Below, in pieces: positions 1 through 6,344 of a stretch of 8,409 nucleotides of DNA. The DNA comes from an uncultured Leuconostoc sp. (GTDB lineage: Bacteria; Bacillota; Bacilli; Lactobacillales; Lactobacillaceae): assembly GCF_946222815.1 (NCBI RefSeq), contig NZ_CAMJRK010000065.1:1-8409 (forward strand), written 5' to 3'. Below the pieces are notes generated by a model, which saw nothing but the letters and a program-made list of their open reading frames with translations, was not told the origin of the DNA and made no database searches. The number at the start of each line of letters is the position of its first letter. Within the stretch, counting starts at the first letter, position 1. The translations under genes and the position numbers were made by a program.

Positions 1-70
1 GATCCATATAGTTCTTTCCTAAATAAAAGCTAATCGGTTGTTTAATCAACAGATATGACATATGTGTTTA

Positions 71-99
71 TTGTAACATCTTCTAACAGTCGATAGACT
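71..99 (+). promoter_or_regulatory. Possible promoter for the GNAT acetyltransferase gene
   Basis: A TTGTAA (71-76) and a TAGACT (94-99) are separated by 17 bases, each matching the sigma-A consensus at four of six positions. They lie about 45 bases upstream of the acetyltransferase start. The sequence between them and the gene contains a weak 5-bp inverted repeat (GTTCG 108-112 / CGAAC 123-127) just ahead of the ribosome binding site. Neither box is strong, so other AT-rich spots could serve instead. I see no gene in bases 1-143. Confidence 0.3.
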
Positions 100-143
100 A
101 TTAGTGAGTTCGCAATTAAGTACGAACCCTAGAAGGAGACTTT

Positions 144-779
144 ATGAATTTTAGACACGCGGTTGTCCCAGAAATAAAACAGTTATCAGAACTTGCTGCT
201 GCGTCATTTAGTGAGTATGAATTATACCAAAAAACAATTAGACAGACTTTTCATCATGAAACTGATTATCAGAAATTTATTCAAAGCATGCATGCTGTTC
301 ATTTGGCTACAAATGTTAAGCAACAAAAAGTATTTGTGTTGGAAGAAAAAAATAAAATTTTAGCAATTGTCATTTTGGAGGCTGCAAAATTACCAAAAAC
401 TACTATATGGCAATATATAAAAAATGGTGGATTAAAAATGTTTCCCTATTTCTTTCAAAATAATTTAGCACAATTTTTGGCGATGCTTGATGAAGCAGAA
501 AAATTGCCACAACAGTACTCATCAACAAATTGGCATATAAATTTATTAGCAGTAAGGCCTGGTCATCAAGGACAACATATTGGGTCACGCACACTAACAG
601 ATTTTGTCATACCTTATGTTAAGTCAAAAGGTGCGCAGAGTTTATCTCTTATTACTAATACACAAAATAATGTCATATTTTATCAAAAAAATAATTTCAA
701 AATAACGGATGAACGGATACTTGATTTTAAAGGTCACCAGGTTAAAAATTGGTCTTTTATGCAAGTGTTGGTAGATTAA
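144..779 (+). CDS. GNAT-family N-acetyltransferase
   Basis: The 211-residue product is a cytoplasmic acetyl-CoA-dependent acetyltransferase of the GNAT superfamily; its acceptor substrate cannot be read from the sequence. The acetyl-CoA pyrophosphate-binding loop (motif A) is clear: LLAVRPGHQGQHIG ends at residue 147, preceded by a beta strand near 131-137. The following helix, the strand SLSLITN (166-172) and the segment NNVIFYQKNNF (175-185) form the usual motif B, where Tyr180 sits in the place of the general acid of many members. The N-terminal 125 residues are less typical and include an aromatic, Lys-rich stretch (about 85-110) that may form part of the acceptor pocket. There is no signal peptide or membrane segment. 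The start is supported by GAAGGAGA six bases or so upstream. The gene is followed by a 158-base gap containing the asp1 promoter, so it is probably monocistronic. A role in the neighbouring glycoprotein system is possible but unsupported. Confidence 0.85.
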   Translation: MNFRHAVVPEIKQLSELAAASFSEYELYQKTIRQTFHHETDYQKFIQSMHAVHLATNVKQQKVFVLEEKNKILAIVILEAAKLPKTTIWQYIKNGGLKMFPYFFQNNLAQFLAMLDEAEKLPQQYSSTNWHINLLAVRPGHQGQHIGSRTLTDFVIPYVKSKGAQSLSLITNTQNNVIFYQKNNFKITDERILDFKGHQVKNWSFMQVLVD

Positions 780-832
780 AATAAGGGGACAAGTTTTTCT
801 GAATGAATACCTGCAAAAATGACGCGTGAAAT

Positions 833-841
833 TGGTATAAT
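833..841 (+). promoter_or_regulatory. Extended -10 promoter of the asp1-asp2-asp3 operon
   Basis: TGGTATAAT is a perfect TGn extension followed by a perfect TATAAT hexamer (836-841). No good -35 box is present: CTGCAA at 811-816 is the nearest, with 19-base spacing. Reliance on the extended -10 is therefore likely. Transcription would begin near 848, giving a leader of about 90 bases before asp1. This means asp1 is the first gene of its operon here rather than being cotranscribed from a secY2 gene. Confidence 0.6.
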
Positions 842-869
842 GGAATAAATGATTATAACAAAATAGGAT

Positions 870-905
870 ATGTGTTGATAATATGCTATTAATCCAATAA
901 CACAT
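870..905. promoter_or_regulatory. Nested inverted repeat in the asp1 leader
   Basis: Two concentric inverted repeats lie in the presumed 5' leader of asp1. The outer arms are ATGTGTT (870-876) and AACACAT (899-905). The inner arms are TAATA (879-883) and TATTA (887-891), around a three-base loop. In RNA they would form a two-part stem with an asymmetric internal loop (2 bases against 7). It lies about 20 bases upstream of the ribosome binding site and has no U-tract, so it is not a terminator. It could be an operator, an mRNA-stabilising hairpin, or chance in AT-rich DNA. Confidence 0.35.
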
Positions 906-937
906 GCATGAGAGTGCAAGTACATAAGAGGTGAAAT

Positions 938-2416
938 ATGAATTTGCACATTATTCCAGATTGGCACGCATATAGTTTGACTTTGCCTGAGTTTAACGAT
1001 TCAGTTCATCAAACACAATTGTTTTTGTCACAAGGTCAGGCAGTTGAACTTATTTTAGTAGATTACTTACCTAAATTACGCCAAATTTTATCAGACAAAG
1101 CAATTGAAAGTGCTCAAACTTGGTCAGTCTATGATTTATTGCAACAAATTTCAATAAAAGAGGCCAAACCAGTAGCTTTATCTGATTTTTCGTGGCCTGA
1201 AAATGCGCAATTCGTTTACATGACTGATTGTATTAATGTTCAAGTTGCAGGAAAATATTTTGCCACGATAAGCCTGGAATATCCGGCATGGACACGCTTT
1301 GAAAAAGTTGATTTATGGTCAGGTGATAGGCACACACAAGAACTTTTGATTGATGATCGCGGTTTTATTTCTCGAGTGACAACGTTTGATGATAACGCGG
1401 CTATTTTACGTCGAGACTATTTGACTCCCAGTGGCGATGTTGCAGTTCAAGAAGACTATACAACAGGCGTTGTCATGACACAGCAAACATGGACAACGCA
1501 GACAACATTTACGACTATGTCTGAATTGATTGCAGCAGCACTAGCCCATCATTTGCAAACGTTACCGGAAAACGAGTATCTGATTTTTGCACAAAGTCAG
1601 AGGGCTAATTTTTTCATTAACAAAGTCGCACCAAAGCAACCAATCATCTTGAATTATCAAGCTAAACGTACAAACGAACAACTTGCCAAAAATATTTTGT
1701 TAAAAAATCCGGATAGAACACGCTTTTCTGTAACAGATACTAAAGAGCAATATGGCAAAATTATAACACAGCTAAATCATGCAGAAACGCTTGCCGTTAT
1801 TCCGCCATATGTTGCGGTCAAAAAACATAATCGTCGTGAAATACAGCCTTTTTCGACGATTTACTGGCAAGCAACAACAATAACGCCAACTGCTTTTGAT
1901 GCGGTGGGTGCGGTTATAGCAAATCATCCCAATATAGTGGTTTTGATTGAAACGGCGCAATCACATACGGTATTTGATGAACTGATTGCAAAAAACAGCC
2001 TGACAGCAGCTAATGAACACGGTATTGTGGATAGTGACAGTCAGATGGCTTACAAAACTCGGTTTCAATTTTTGCCACCGCAAACTGAAGTGCAGCGCAC
2101 ACGGTACATAGCTAATACACGTATCTTATTAGATCTTAGTGAGAGACCGGACCAATTTTTACAAACGCAAGCAATTAGTTTTGGCGTACCGCAAATTAAT
2201 ATGGTACAGACCGAGTATTTGATCCCAAATAAAAATGGTCAATTATTGTCAGATTATTCGGAACTCATTGACGCTTTGAATTTTTATTTAGACGATAATC
2301 ATCATCTGTCAGAGACGCAAGAAATGACGCACCAAATGGTTACAGATTTTAGTGACGACATGGTTTGGATTAAATGGCAACAAATTTTTAACAAGATTAA
2401 GCAAAGGAATCTATAA
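938..2416 (+). CDS. asp1: Accessory Sec system protein Asp1
   Basis: The 492-residue product belongs to the Asp1 family, a cytosolic component of the Asp1/2/3 complex that, with SecA2 and SecY2, exports glycosylated serine-rich repeat adhesins. Family features seen are the N-terminal IIPDWHAY (5-12), the YLPKLRQIL segment (43-51), WSVYDLLQQ (62-70) and the conserved DDRGF motif (139-143) with the YLTPSGDVAVQED block after it (161-173). The C-terminal part (about 200-490) has the look of a GT-B glycosyltransferase second domain, ending in ISFGVPQIN (413-421), in line with reports that Asp1 resembles a glycosyltransferase without being one. The length is slightly below that of streptococcal homologues (about 525). 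There is no signal peptide or membrane helix. The start is set by AAGAGGTGA, with ATG about four bases on. The stop codon directly abuts the asp2 start (TAA-ATG, no gap), so translational coupling is expected. Confidence 0.9.
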   Translation: MNLHIIPDWHAYSLTLPEFNDSVHQTQLFLSQGQAVELILVDYLPKLRQILSDKAIESAQTWSVYDLLQQISIKEAKPVALSDFSWPENAQFVYMTDCINVQVAGKYFATISLEYPAWTRFEKVDLWSGDRHTQELLIDDRGFISRVTTFDDNAAILRRDYLTPSGDVAVQEDYTTGVVMTQQTWTTQTTFTTMSELIAAALAHHLQTLPENEYLIFAQSQRANFFINKVAPKQPIILNYQAKRTNEQLAKNILLKNPDRTRFSVTDTKEQYGKIITQLNHAETLAVIPPYVAVKKHNRREIQPFSTIYWQATTITPTAFDAVGAVIANHPNIVVLIETAQSHTVFDELIAKNSLTAANEHGIVDSDSQMAYKTRFQFLPPQTEVQRTRYIANTRILLDLSERPDQFLQTQAISFGVPQINMVQTEYLIPNKNGQLLSDYSELIDALNFYLDDNHHLSETQEMTHQMVTDFSDDMVWIKWQQIFNKIKQRNL

Positions 2417-3943
2417 ATGGCAGATATTTCAGTGCTTCAAATTGGGGCTGATGATTGGACAACGACTATTGATACAACACGTATCGATTGGCAATACACG
2501 ACAATTCTTGATTTACCCACACGGTTAGCGTTTCAAAAAGACCCGTATGTTTTAGAGCAAACTTACGTTGTGCTGACTGATGATACGTTATCAAGCACAT
2601 TATTATCAGGTCAAATCAGTGCGTGGCCGGCTTTACGCATCATTTACTTTGCAAAAGATATCACACCGGCATTTCAAGACATTTTGGATGAGCGGCGTGC
2701 TTTTTGTGTAAAAAATACAACACCTGAGGCAATTCAGCAACGTCTGCAAGAGGATTTTAAGTTTGACCAAATAGGCTTTTCAACACGTTTTAGTGAACAA
2801 CAATTTATACCAATGCCTCCCACAGGCAGCCATTTTAAACGGGAAGGTCGTTTTTCGGCGCAATTTAGTGGTGATTTTGGTACAGCTTGGCAACAAATTG
2901 GGACGTTGAATCCATTTGTTACTGATTTAATGCCACATGTTGAAAACATGGTTTGGTTAGATTATACGCAGACAGAAACAGTGGCGGTGCAGGTACAATT
3001 TATTTTTTACAAAGATAATCAGATACAAGCAGTTCAAACGCTCACTGGTGATGAATTGAGACAGCAACAGGCAATCGGTGGCATAGCTGATTACCAAGAC
3101 TATCAAATTTTAATTTTTGCCAAAGGTACCGGCAAGTTAGATCTTCATGTATTACATCAACGACGCTCGCGACACGGATTGGGAACTTTACTACCAGGGG
3201 ATGAGCGGCAAATGACTCATGATCAGGAAGAAGTGTTGAGTTATTTTAATCCTGGGGATCGTCAGGCACCACTAATTGTTAATTTTTCTGGTATCCGGTT
3301 ACATGTTGATGGCTTCGAAATGCGGGGACCGTTAAATGAATTAGGGACACCGTACCTTCTTTTTTCAGATGTGAGAATGCAAGGCGGTGCATTTCATATT
3401 GGATCTGAAACGTATGAACAAAAAATCGTTGAGATCATTAAAAAAGCCATGAAGACCCTCGATTTAAAACCAGAAGATGTTGTTTTAACAGGTTATTCAA
3501 TGGGAAGCTTTCCAGCAATGTACTATGCGGCTGATATTAAACCGCATGCTCTCGTTGTTGCTAAACCACTGATTAGTTTAGGGACATTGACAGGCAATGC
3601 TGAGTTTCCAAGAGAAGTGAACCAAGATTGGACGTTAGATGTGCGGCGCTTTTTGGCAGGACGCATGCATCCAGATGATACCGATAGGTTAGATAACACG
3701 TTATGGCAGCATATTGAAAATGTCGATTGGTCAAAAATAACGGTCGCTTTATTTACGCTTAAGCAAGATGAGTATGACGGGCAAAGTTTGCCGAATTTAC
3801 TATCATTTTTTGAAGCGAACAAGACACCATTAATACATGCTCAAAAAGAAGGAACACATACAGCCAAAATTCCTGAAATGATAGCGTTTATTAAAGCACA
3901 GCTGGTCAGTTTAAGAGATAACATGCGTAAGGAGGATCGGTAA
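2417..3943 (+). CDS. asp2: Accessory Sec system protein Asp2 (GlcNAc O-acetyltransferase / alpha-beta hydrolase)
   Basis: The 508-residue product is Asp2, the bifunctional member of the Asp complex: it is needed for adhesin export and O-acetylates GlcNAc residues on the adhesin in streptococci. A variable N-terminal region (1-125) precedes a beta-rich, carbohydrate-binding-like region (about 135-255) and a hydrolase-fold domain (about 280-505). The nucleophile elbow GYSMGS (359-364) places Ser361, LKQDEYDG (448-455) places Glu452, and EGTHTAKIP (478-486) places His481. These correspond in position to the triad described for Streptococcus gordonii Asp2 (Ser362, Glu452, His482), so the enzyme is probably active. 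The ATG follows the asp1 stop without a gap, with AAAGGA (2403-2408) as ribosome binding site inside the end of asp1. The asp3 ribosome binding site lies inside the last codons of asp2. No signal peptide or transmembrane segment is visible. Confidence 0.92.
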   Translation: MADISVLQIGADDWTTTIDTTRIDWQYTTILDLPTRLAFQKDPYVLEQTYVVLTDDTLSSTLLSGQISAWPALRIIYFAKDITPAFQDILDERRAFCVKNTTPEAIQQRLQEDFKFDQIGFSTRFSEQQFIPMPPTGSHFKREGRFSAQFSGDFGTAWQQIGTLNPFVTDLMPHVENMVWLDYTQTETVAVQVQFIFYKDNQIQAVQTLTGDELRQQQAIGGIADYQDYQILIFAKGTGKLDLHVLHQRRSRHGLGTLLPGDERQMTHDQEEVLSYFNPGDRQAPLIVNFSGIRLHVDGFEMRGPLNELGTPYLLFSDVRMQGGAFHIGSETYEQKIVEIIKKAMKTLDLKPEDVVLTGYSMGSFPAMYYAADIKPHALVVAKPLISLGTLTGNAEFPREVNQDWTLDVRRFLAGRMHPDDTDRLDNTLWQHIENVDWSKITVALFTLKQDEYDGQSLPNLLSFFEANKTPLIHAQKEGTHTAKIPEMIAFIKAQLVSLRDNMRKEDR

Positions 3944-3948
3944 TCATC

Positions 3949-4992
3949 ATGCAATATCAGATATATTGGACACCACAAACGCAATTATTTGAGTTACAAG
4001 GAGCGACAATCGATTTTCGGGCATTAAATGATGTATATTATGAGCATTATTTTTTGCCAAGTGGGCGAGTAATTGCCTCTTGGCGATCGAACCATTATTT
4101 TCAACGTGCAAAAAAAGTCTCCGATTTACCCCAACTGTTACGCGGTGTCACCTATACGATCGAACGAAGTATTGATAATAGTGAACGTATGTTTGCTTAT
4201 TTGGTTGTTACTTTCTATGATGATCAATATCAAAAATTAGTAACGAATAGTCAAAATGCTGACAAAATAACGGTGACAGTGACAGAAAACTATGCTTTTT
4301 ATACCATTGATTTGGTTTCTGCTGGTAATGGTCATTTTGTCTTTCATAACTTTGTTATTCGCCAACAAACAAGTGGTGTACTGCGAGATAATGACTTAAC
4401 TATAGCGCCTAATTTGTATACCTATCTTCAAGTGCCAGAAAAAATAACGACGAAGACCTTGCGTGTTGTTTTTTCGGAACCTGAAAAAATGATGACTGAT
4501 TACATGACAGACTGGATAAATGAGACGCAACAGGCGGTGCAGTACGTGACAAGTAGTGATATTGACGCTGGTTTTTATCGTCATCACGAGCCGGATTTGA
4601 TAGCGGCTGTTAAAAGTGCACGTAAACAAGTACATGCAAACAAAGTTGAATTTGTTGGGTATGGTCCGATATCAAGTTATGCGGCATTGTATTATCAGCA
4701 GCAAATTAAAGGCAGTTTAGCAATTATTAGTGAAGATGTTAATCTTTCACCAAGTTCAGATTTGAAAATAGTACGTACAGTTGATAACGTACAATATCTA
4801 GGAAATCCTATTGTGGCAAATCATCAGGTGGCAATAGTTATCCCACATCCCAGGTACGAACGTCTGGGCGCATTGAGTTATGAAACACCAACACCAAAAG
4901 AATTACAACGGCGGCAGGAATATCAAGATGCACATCCTAAAAAGAGTGTGCTATCAAAGCTTTTTACGACAAATAAAAATAACACGCGTTGA
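3949..4992 (+). CDS. asp3: Accessory Sec system protein Asp3, long form with hydrolase-like C-terminal domain
   Basis: The 347-residue product sits where Asp3 is expected and has the Asp3 N-terminal signature: YYEHYFLPSGRVIASW (30-45) and FQRAKKVSDLPQLLRG (51-66), followed by a beta-sandwich-like region to about 140. Asp3 is a non-catalytic partner of Asp1 and Asp2 that has been likened to carbohydrate-binding modules. The core domain of the family is only about 130-150 residues, and here a further 200 residues follow. That part contains FVGYGPISSYAALYY (235-249), which lines up with the nucleophile elbow of Asp2 but has Gly-Pro instead of the catalytic Ser, so it looks like a dead hydrolase-type domain. 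The last 30 residues are basic and probably disordered. The ribosome binding site AAGGAGGA lies within the end of asp2, five bases separate the two genes, and the final codons form the left arm of the terminator hairpin. Secretion signals are absent. Confidence 0.88.
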   Translation: MQYQIYWTPQTQLFELQGATIDFRALNDVYYEHYFLPSGRVIASWRSNHYFQRAKKVSDLPQLLRGVTYTIERSIDNSERMFAYLVVTFYDDQYQKLVTNSQNADKITVTVTENYAFYTIDLVSAGNGHFVFHNFVIRQQTSGVLRDNDLTIAPNLYTYLQVPEKITTKTLRVVFSEPEKMMTDYMTDWINETQQAVQYVTSSDIDAGFYRHHEPDLIAAVKSARKQVHANKVEFVGYGPISSYAALYYQQQIKGSLAIISEDVNLSPSSDLKIVRTVDNVQYLGNPIVANHQVAIVIPHPRYERLGALSYETPTPKELQRRQEYQDAHPKKSVLSKLFTTNKNNTR

Positions 4993-5005
4993 CGTGTTAT
5001 TTTTT
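4976..5005. terminator. Bidirectional terminator shared by asp3 and menI
   Basis: AATAACACG (4978-4986) pairs perfectly with CGTGTTATT (4993-5001) around a six-base loop. Flanking A residues and T residues extend the stem and supply a U-tract in both directions. It overlaps the asp3 stop (4990-4992, in the loop) and the minus-strand menI stop (4997-4999, in the right arm), so it ends both convergent transcripts. Confidence 0.88.
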
Positions 5006-5371
5006 AAAAATTTGGTTTTTCATTGTCACCGTACTGATGCTTGTGAGTGTATTTGTGTCTTTTTCAAAGATAGATACAGACCAAACTTGTAATGAGTGAC
5101 CGATGTTTACAGGTGTGGCGATGGCGACTAAAATACCATGACTAACTGCTTTTAAATGATTGGTGTGGATAGACACACCAACAGGCACAAGATTGTCAGG
5201 GAGGCATTCGTTGGCACCAAGAGATGCAGCGGTTTCAGCAAGTAATGCGTTAATGCCACCGTGAACAATACCATATGGTTGCATCAGCCTGTCACTCACG
5301 ATTACTTCAACAATTGTTTTTTCTGCCGATAATAAGGTGGTTTTTAACCCTAAAAGTTCTATAATATTCAT
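4997..5371 (-). CDS. menI: Hotdog-fold acyl-CoA thioesterase, probable 1,4-dihydroxy-2-naphthoyl-CoA hydrolase
   Basis: The 124-residue product is a PaaI/YdiI-type hotdog thioesterase. Residues known to be important in Escherichia coli MenI (YdiI) can be matched: Gln31 and Pro32 in QPYGIVHGG (31-39), His37-Gly38-Gly39, Glu46 in AET and Ser50. The segments VGVSIHTNHLKAV (64-76) and GHSLQVWSVSIFEKD (91-105) are also typical. MenI hydrolyses DHNA-CoA to free DHNA before prenylation by MenA. The gene lies back-to-back with menB, which makes DHNA-CoA, and this strengthens the specific call over a generic thioesterase. I chose the ATG at 5371 because AAAGGGGA lies about ten bases upstream; an in-frame ATG at 5407 has no ribosome binding site and would overlap the promoter. 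The 3' end is embedded in the terminator shared with asp3. Another aromatic acyl-CoA substrate remains possible. Confidence 0.8.
   Translation of the reverse strand: MNIIELLGLKTTLLSAEKTIVEVIVSDRLMQPYGIVHGGINALLAETAASLGANECLPDNLVPVGVSIHTNHLKAVSHGILVAIATPVNIGHSLQVWSVSIFEKDTNTLTSISTVTMKNQIFKK
5338..5365 (+). promoter_or_regulatory. Possible menB promoter inside the menI coding region
   Basis: A perfect TATAAT (5360-5365) lies 42 bases before the menB start, within codons 3-4 of the oppositely oriented menI gene. The matching -35 region is poor (TGGTTT, 5338-5343, 16-base spacing). Transcription would begin near 5372, giving a leader of about 35 bases. It is the best candidate in the region because the gap between the two genes is only 36 bases. 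Confidence 0.4.
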
Positions 5372-5397
5372 AAGAACAAAATCCCCTTTCTGAATGG

Positions 5398-5406
5398 AGT
5401 ATAACA
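5398..5406 (-). promoter_or_regulatory. Extended -10 promoter of menI
   Basis: Read on the minus strand, the segment is TGTTATACT: a TGn extension and a TATACT hexamer that differs from consensus at one position. No convincing -35 box lies 16-18 bases upstream, inside menB. Initiation near 5391 would leave a leader of about 20 bases holding the AAAGGGGA ribosome binding site. The hexamer overlaps the plus-strand ribosome binding site of menB (GGAGT, 5396-5400), so one sequence serves both genes. Confidence 0.5.
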
Positions 5407-5407
5407 T

Positions 5408-6241
5408 ATGACAACTTGGAACACCGTAAAAGCCTATAAAGAAATTTTATTTGAAACAAATACTGATGGTAAAAATCCCGGCAAGATTGTTAAAATCACG
5501 ATGAATGATGTTGCAACACATAATGCGTTTACACCTGGTATGGTGTCTGAAATGATTGATGCGTTCACCATTGCGCGTGATGATGCTAAAATTGGTGTCA
5601 TTATTATGACAGGTGCTGGAGATCAAGCCTTTTCATCTGGTGGTAATCAGAAAGTCCGTGGTAATGGCGGTTATGTTGGCGTTGATGGTATACCACGATT
5701 AAATGTGTTAGATTTACAACGATTAATGAGAATTATACCAAAACCAATTATTGCGATGGTAAAAGGCTGGTCTGTTGGCGGTGGGAATGTCTTACAACTA
5801 GTGGCCGATTTGACTATAGCTGCTGATAATGCCAAGTTTGGTCAAACTGGACCGATGGTTGGGTCATTTGATGCTGGCTATGGCTCCGGATACCTTGCCC
5901 GTGTCATTGGACACAAACGTGCGAAGGAAGTTTGGTTTTTAAACCACTTCTATACTGCTGATGAAGCTTACCAAATGAACTGGATTAATAAGGTTGTACC
6001 ATTGGCTGACGTAGAAGATGCCACAATTGAATGGTCGGATGAATTATTAACGAAGTCACCTACGGCGCTAAGATTTATCAAAGCAGCCATGAATGCTGAC
6101 ACAGACGGTTTAGCTGGTTTGCAACAGTTTGCTGGTGATGCAACGATGCTTTATTACACATCAGATGAGGCTAAAGAAGGCCGTGATTCATTTAAAGAAA
6201 AGCGAGATCCTAATTTCGATCAATTTCCTAAATTCCCTTAA
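5408..6241 (+). CDS. menB: 1,4-dihydroxy-2-naphthoyl-CoA synthase
   Basis: The 277-residue crotonase-fold enzyme cyclises o-succinylbenzoyl-CoA to DHNA-CoA in menaquinone synthesis. Landmarks are the acyl-CoA oxyanion region SGGNQ (77-81) and GGG (124-126), KVRG (82-85), GGYVG (87-91), QTGP (146-149), [14 protein letters not shown] (152-165) and the C-terminal [12 protein letters not shown] (257-268). Lys82, Arg84, Tyr89, Gly148, Asp155, Ser160 and Tyr250 match residues studied in E. coli or mycobacterial MenB. Gly148 marks the type that uses bicarbonate as a cofactor. One deviation stands out: the motif is usually SGGDQ, and here the Asp is Asn80. The overall sequence resembles staphylococcal MenB, including the terminal DQFPKFP. 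GGAG lies about eight bases before the ATG. The gene ends in its own terminator, so it is probably monocistronic. Its divergent neighbour menI is predicted to catalyse the next step. Confidence 0.94.
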   Translation: MTTWNTVKAYKEILFETNTDGKNPGKIVKITMNDVATHNAFTPGMVSEMIDAFTIARDDAKIGVIIMTGAGDQAFSSGGNQKVRGNGGYVGVDGIPRLNVLDLQRLMRIIPKPIIAMVKGWSVGGGNVLQLVADLTIAADNAKFGQTGPMVGSFDAGYGSGYLARVIGHKRAKEVWFLNHFYTADEAYQMNWINKVVPLADVEDATIEWSDELLTKSPTALRFIKAAMNADTDGLAGLQQFAGDATMLYYTSDEAKEGRDSFKEKRDPNFDQFPKFP

Positions 6242-6265
6242 AACACCAGTTAGGTGTTTTTTATT
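6240..6265 (+). terminator. Rho-independent terminator of menB
   Basis: AAAACACC (6240-6247) pairs perfectly with GGTGTTTT (6253-6260) around the loop AGTTA, and a T-rich tail (TTATT) follows. It begins in the menB stop codon. Confidence 0.88.
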
Positions 6266-6295
6266 ATCAAATAATGAGATTAAAATGATGTAAAT

Positions 6296-6324
6296 TTGAC
6301 AAAAACAATAAAAAAATGCACAAT
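6296..6324 (+). promoter_or_regulatory. Promoter of the mtnU-mtnE operon
   Basis: A perfect TTGACA (6296-6301) and a CACAAT (6319-6324, four of six matches) are spaced by 17 bases in the 103-base gap after menB. Transcription would begin near 6331, leaving only a short leader of about 14 bases with the AAGAGGA ribosome binding site. No riboswitch-sized leader fits between this promoter and mtnU, so S-box or T-box control of the pair is unlikely. Confidence 0.55.
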
Positions 6325-6344
6325 AACAAATAAGAGGATTGATT

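Noticed and set aside
144..779. The GNAT acetyltransferase as a dedicated part of the Asp glycan-acetylation system.
   Set aside because: It has a separate promoter and a 158-base gap before asp1, and GNAT proteins usually acetylate amines while Asp2 already provides O-acetylation. Only proximity supports the link.
60..876. The 9-mer ATATGTGTT occurs upstream of both the GNAT gene (60-68) and asp1 (868-876), which might suggest a shared regulator site.
   Set aside because: A single AT-rich 9-mer shared between two short regions is easily due to chance. The copy at 60-68 also has only 4 bp of dyad symmetry and no matching second arm.
642..967. Overlapping minus-strand reading frames of 87 and 63 codons across the GNAT end and the asp1 leader.
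   Set aside because: They overlap the acetyltransferase gene and a promoter region, are rich in Ile, Tyr, His and Cys as expected for chance AT-rich translation, and have no convincing ribosome binding site.
3523..3822. A 99-codon minus-strand reading frame inside asp2.
   Set aside because: It lies antisense to the conserved Asp2 hydrolase domain, matches no recognisable family, and is explained by the codon structure of asp2.
4880..5092. A 70-codon plus-strand frame spanning the end of asp3 and antisense to menI.
   Set aside because: It runs through the shared terminator hairpin and overlaps two well-supported genes in other frames.
5372..5407. An upstream ATG for menI at 5407, adding 12 residues.
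   Set aside because: It has no ribosome binding site, and the menI -10 box overlaps these codons. The ATG at 5371 has a good AAAGGGGA site.
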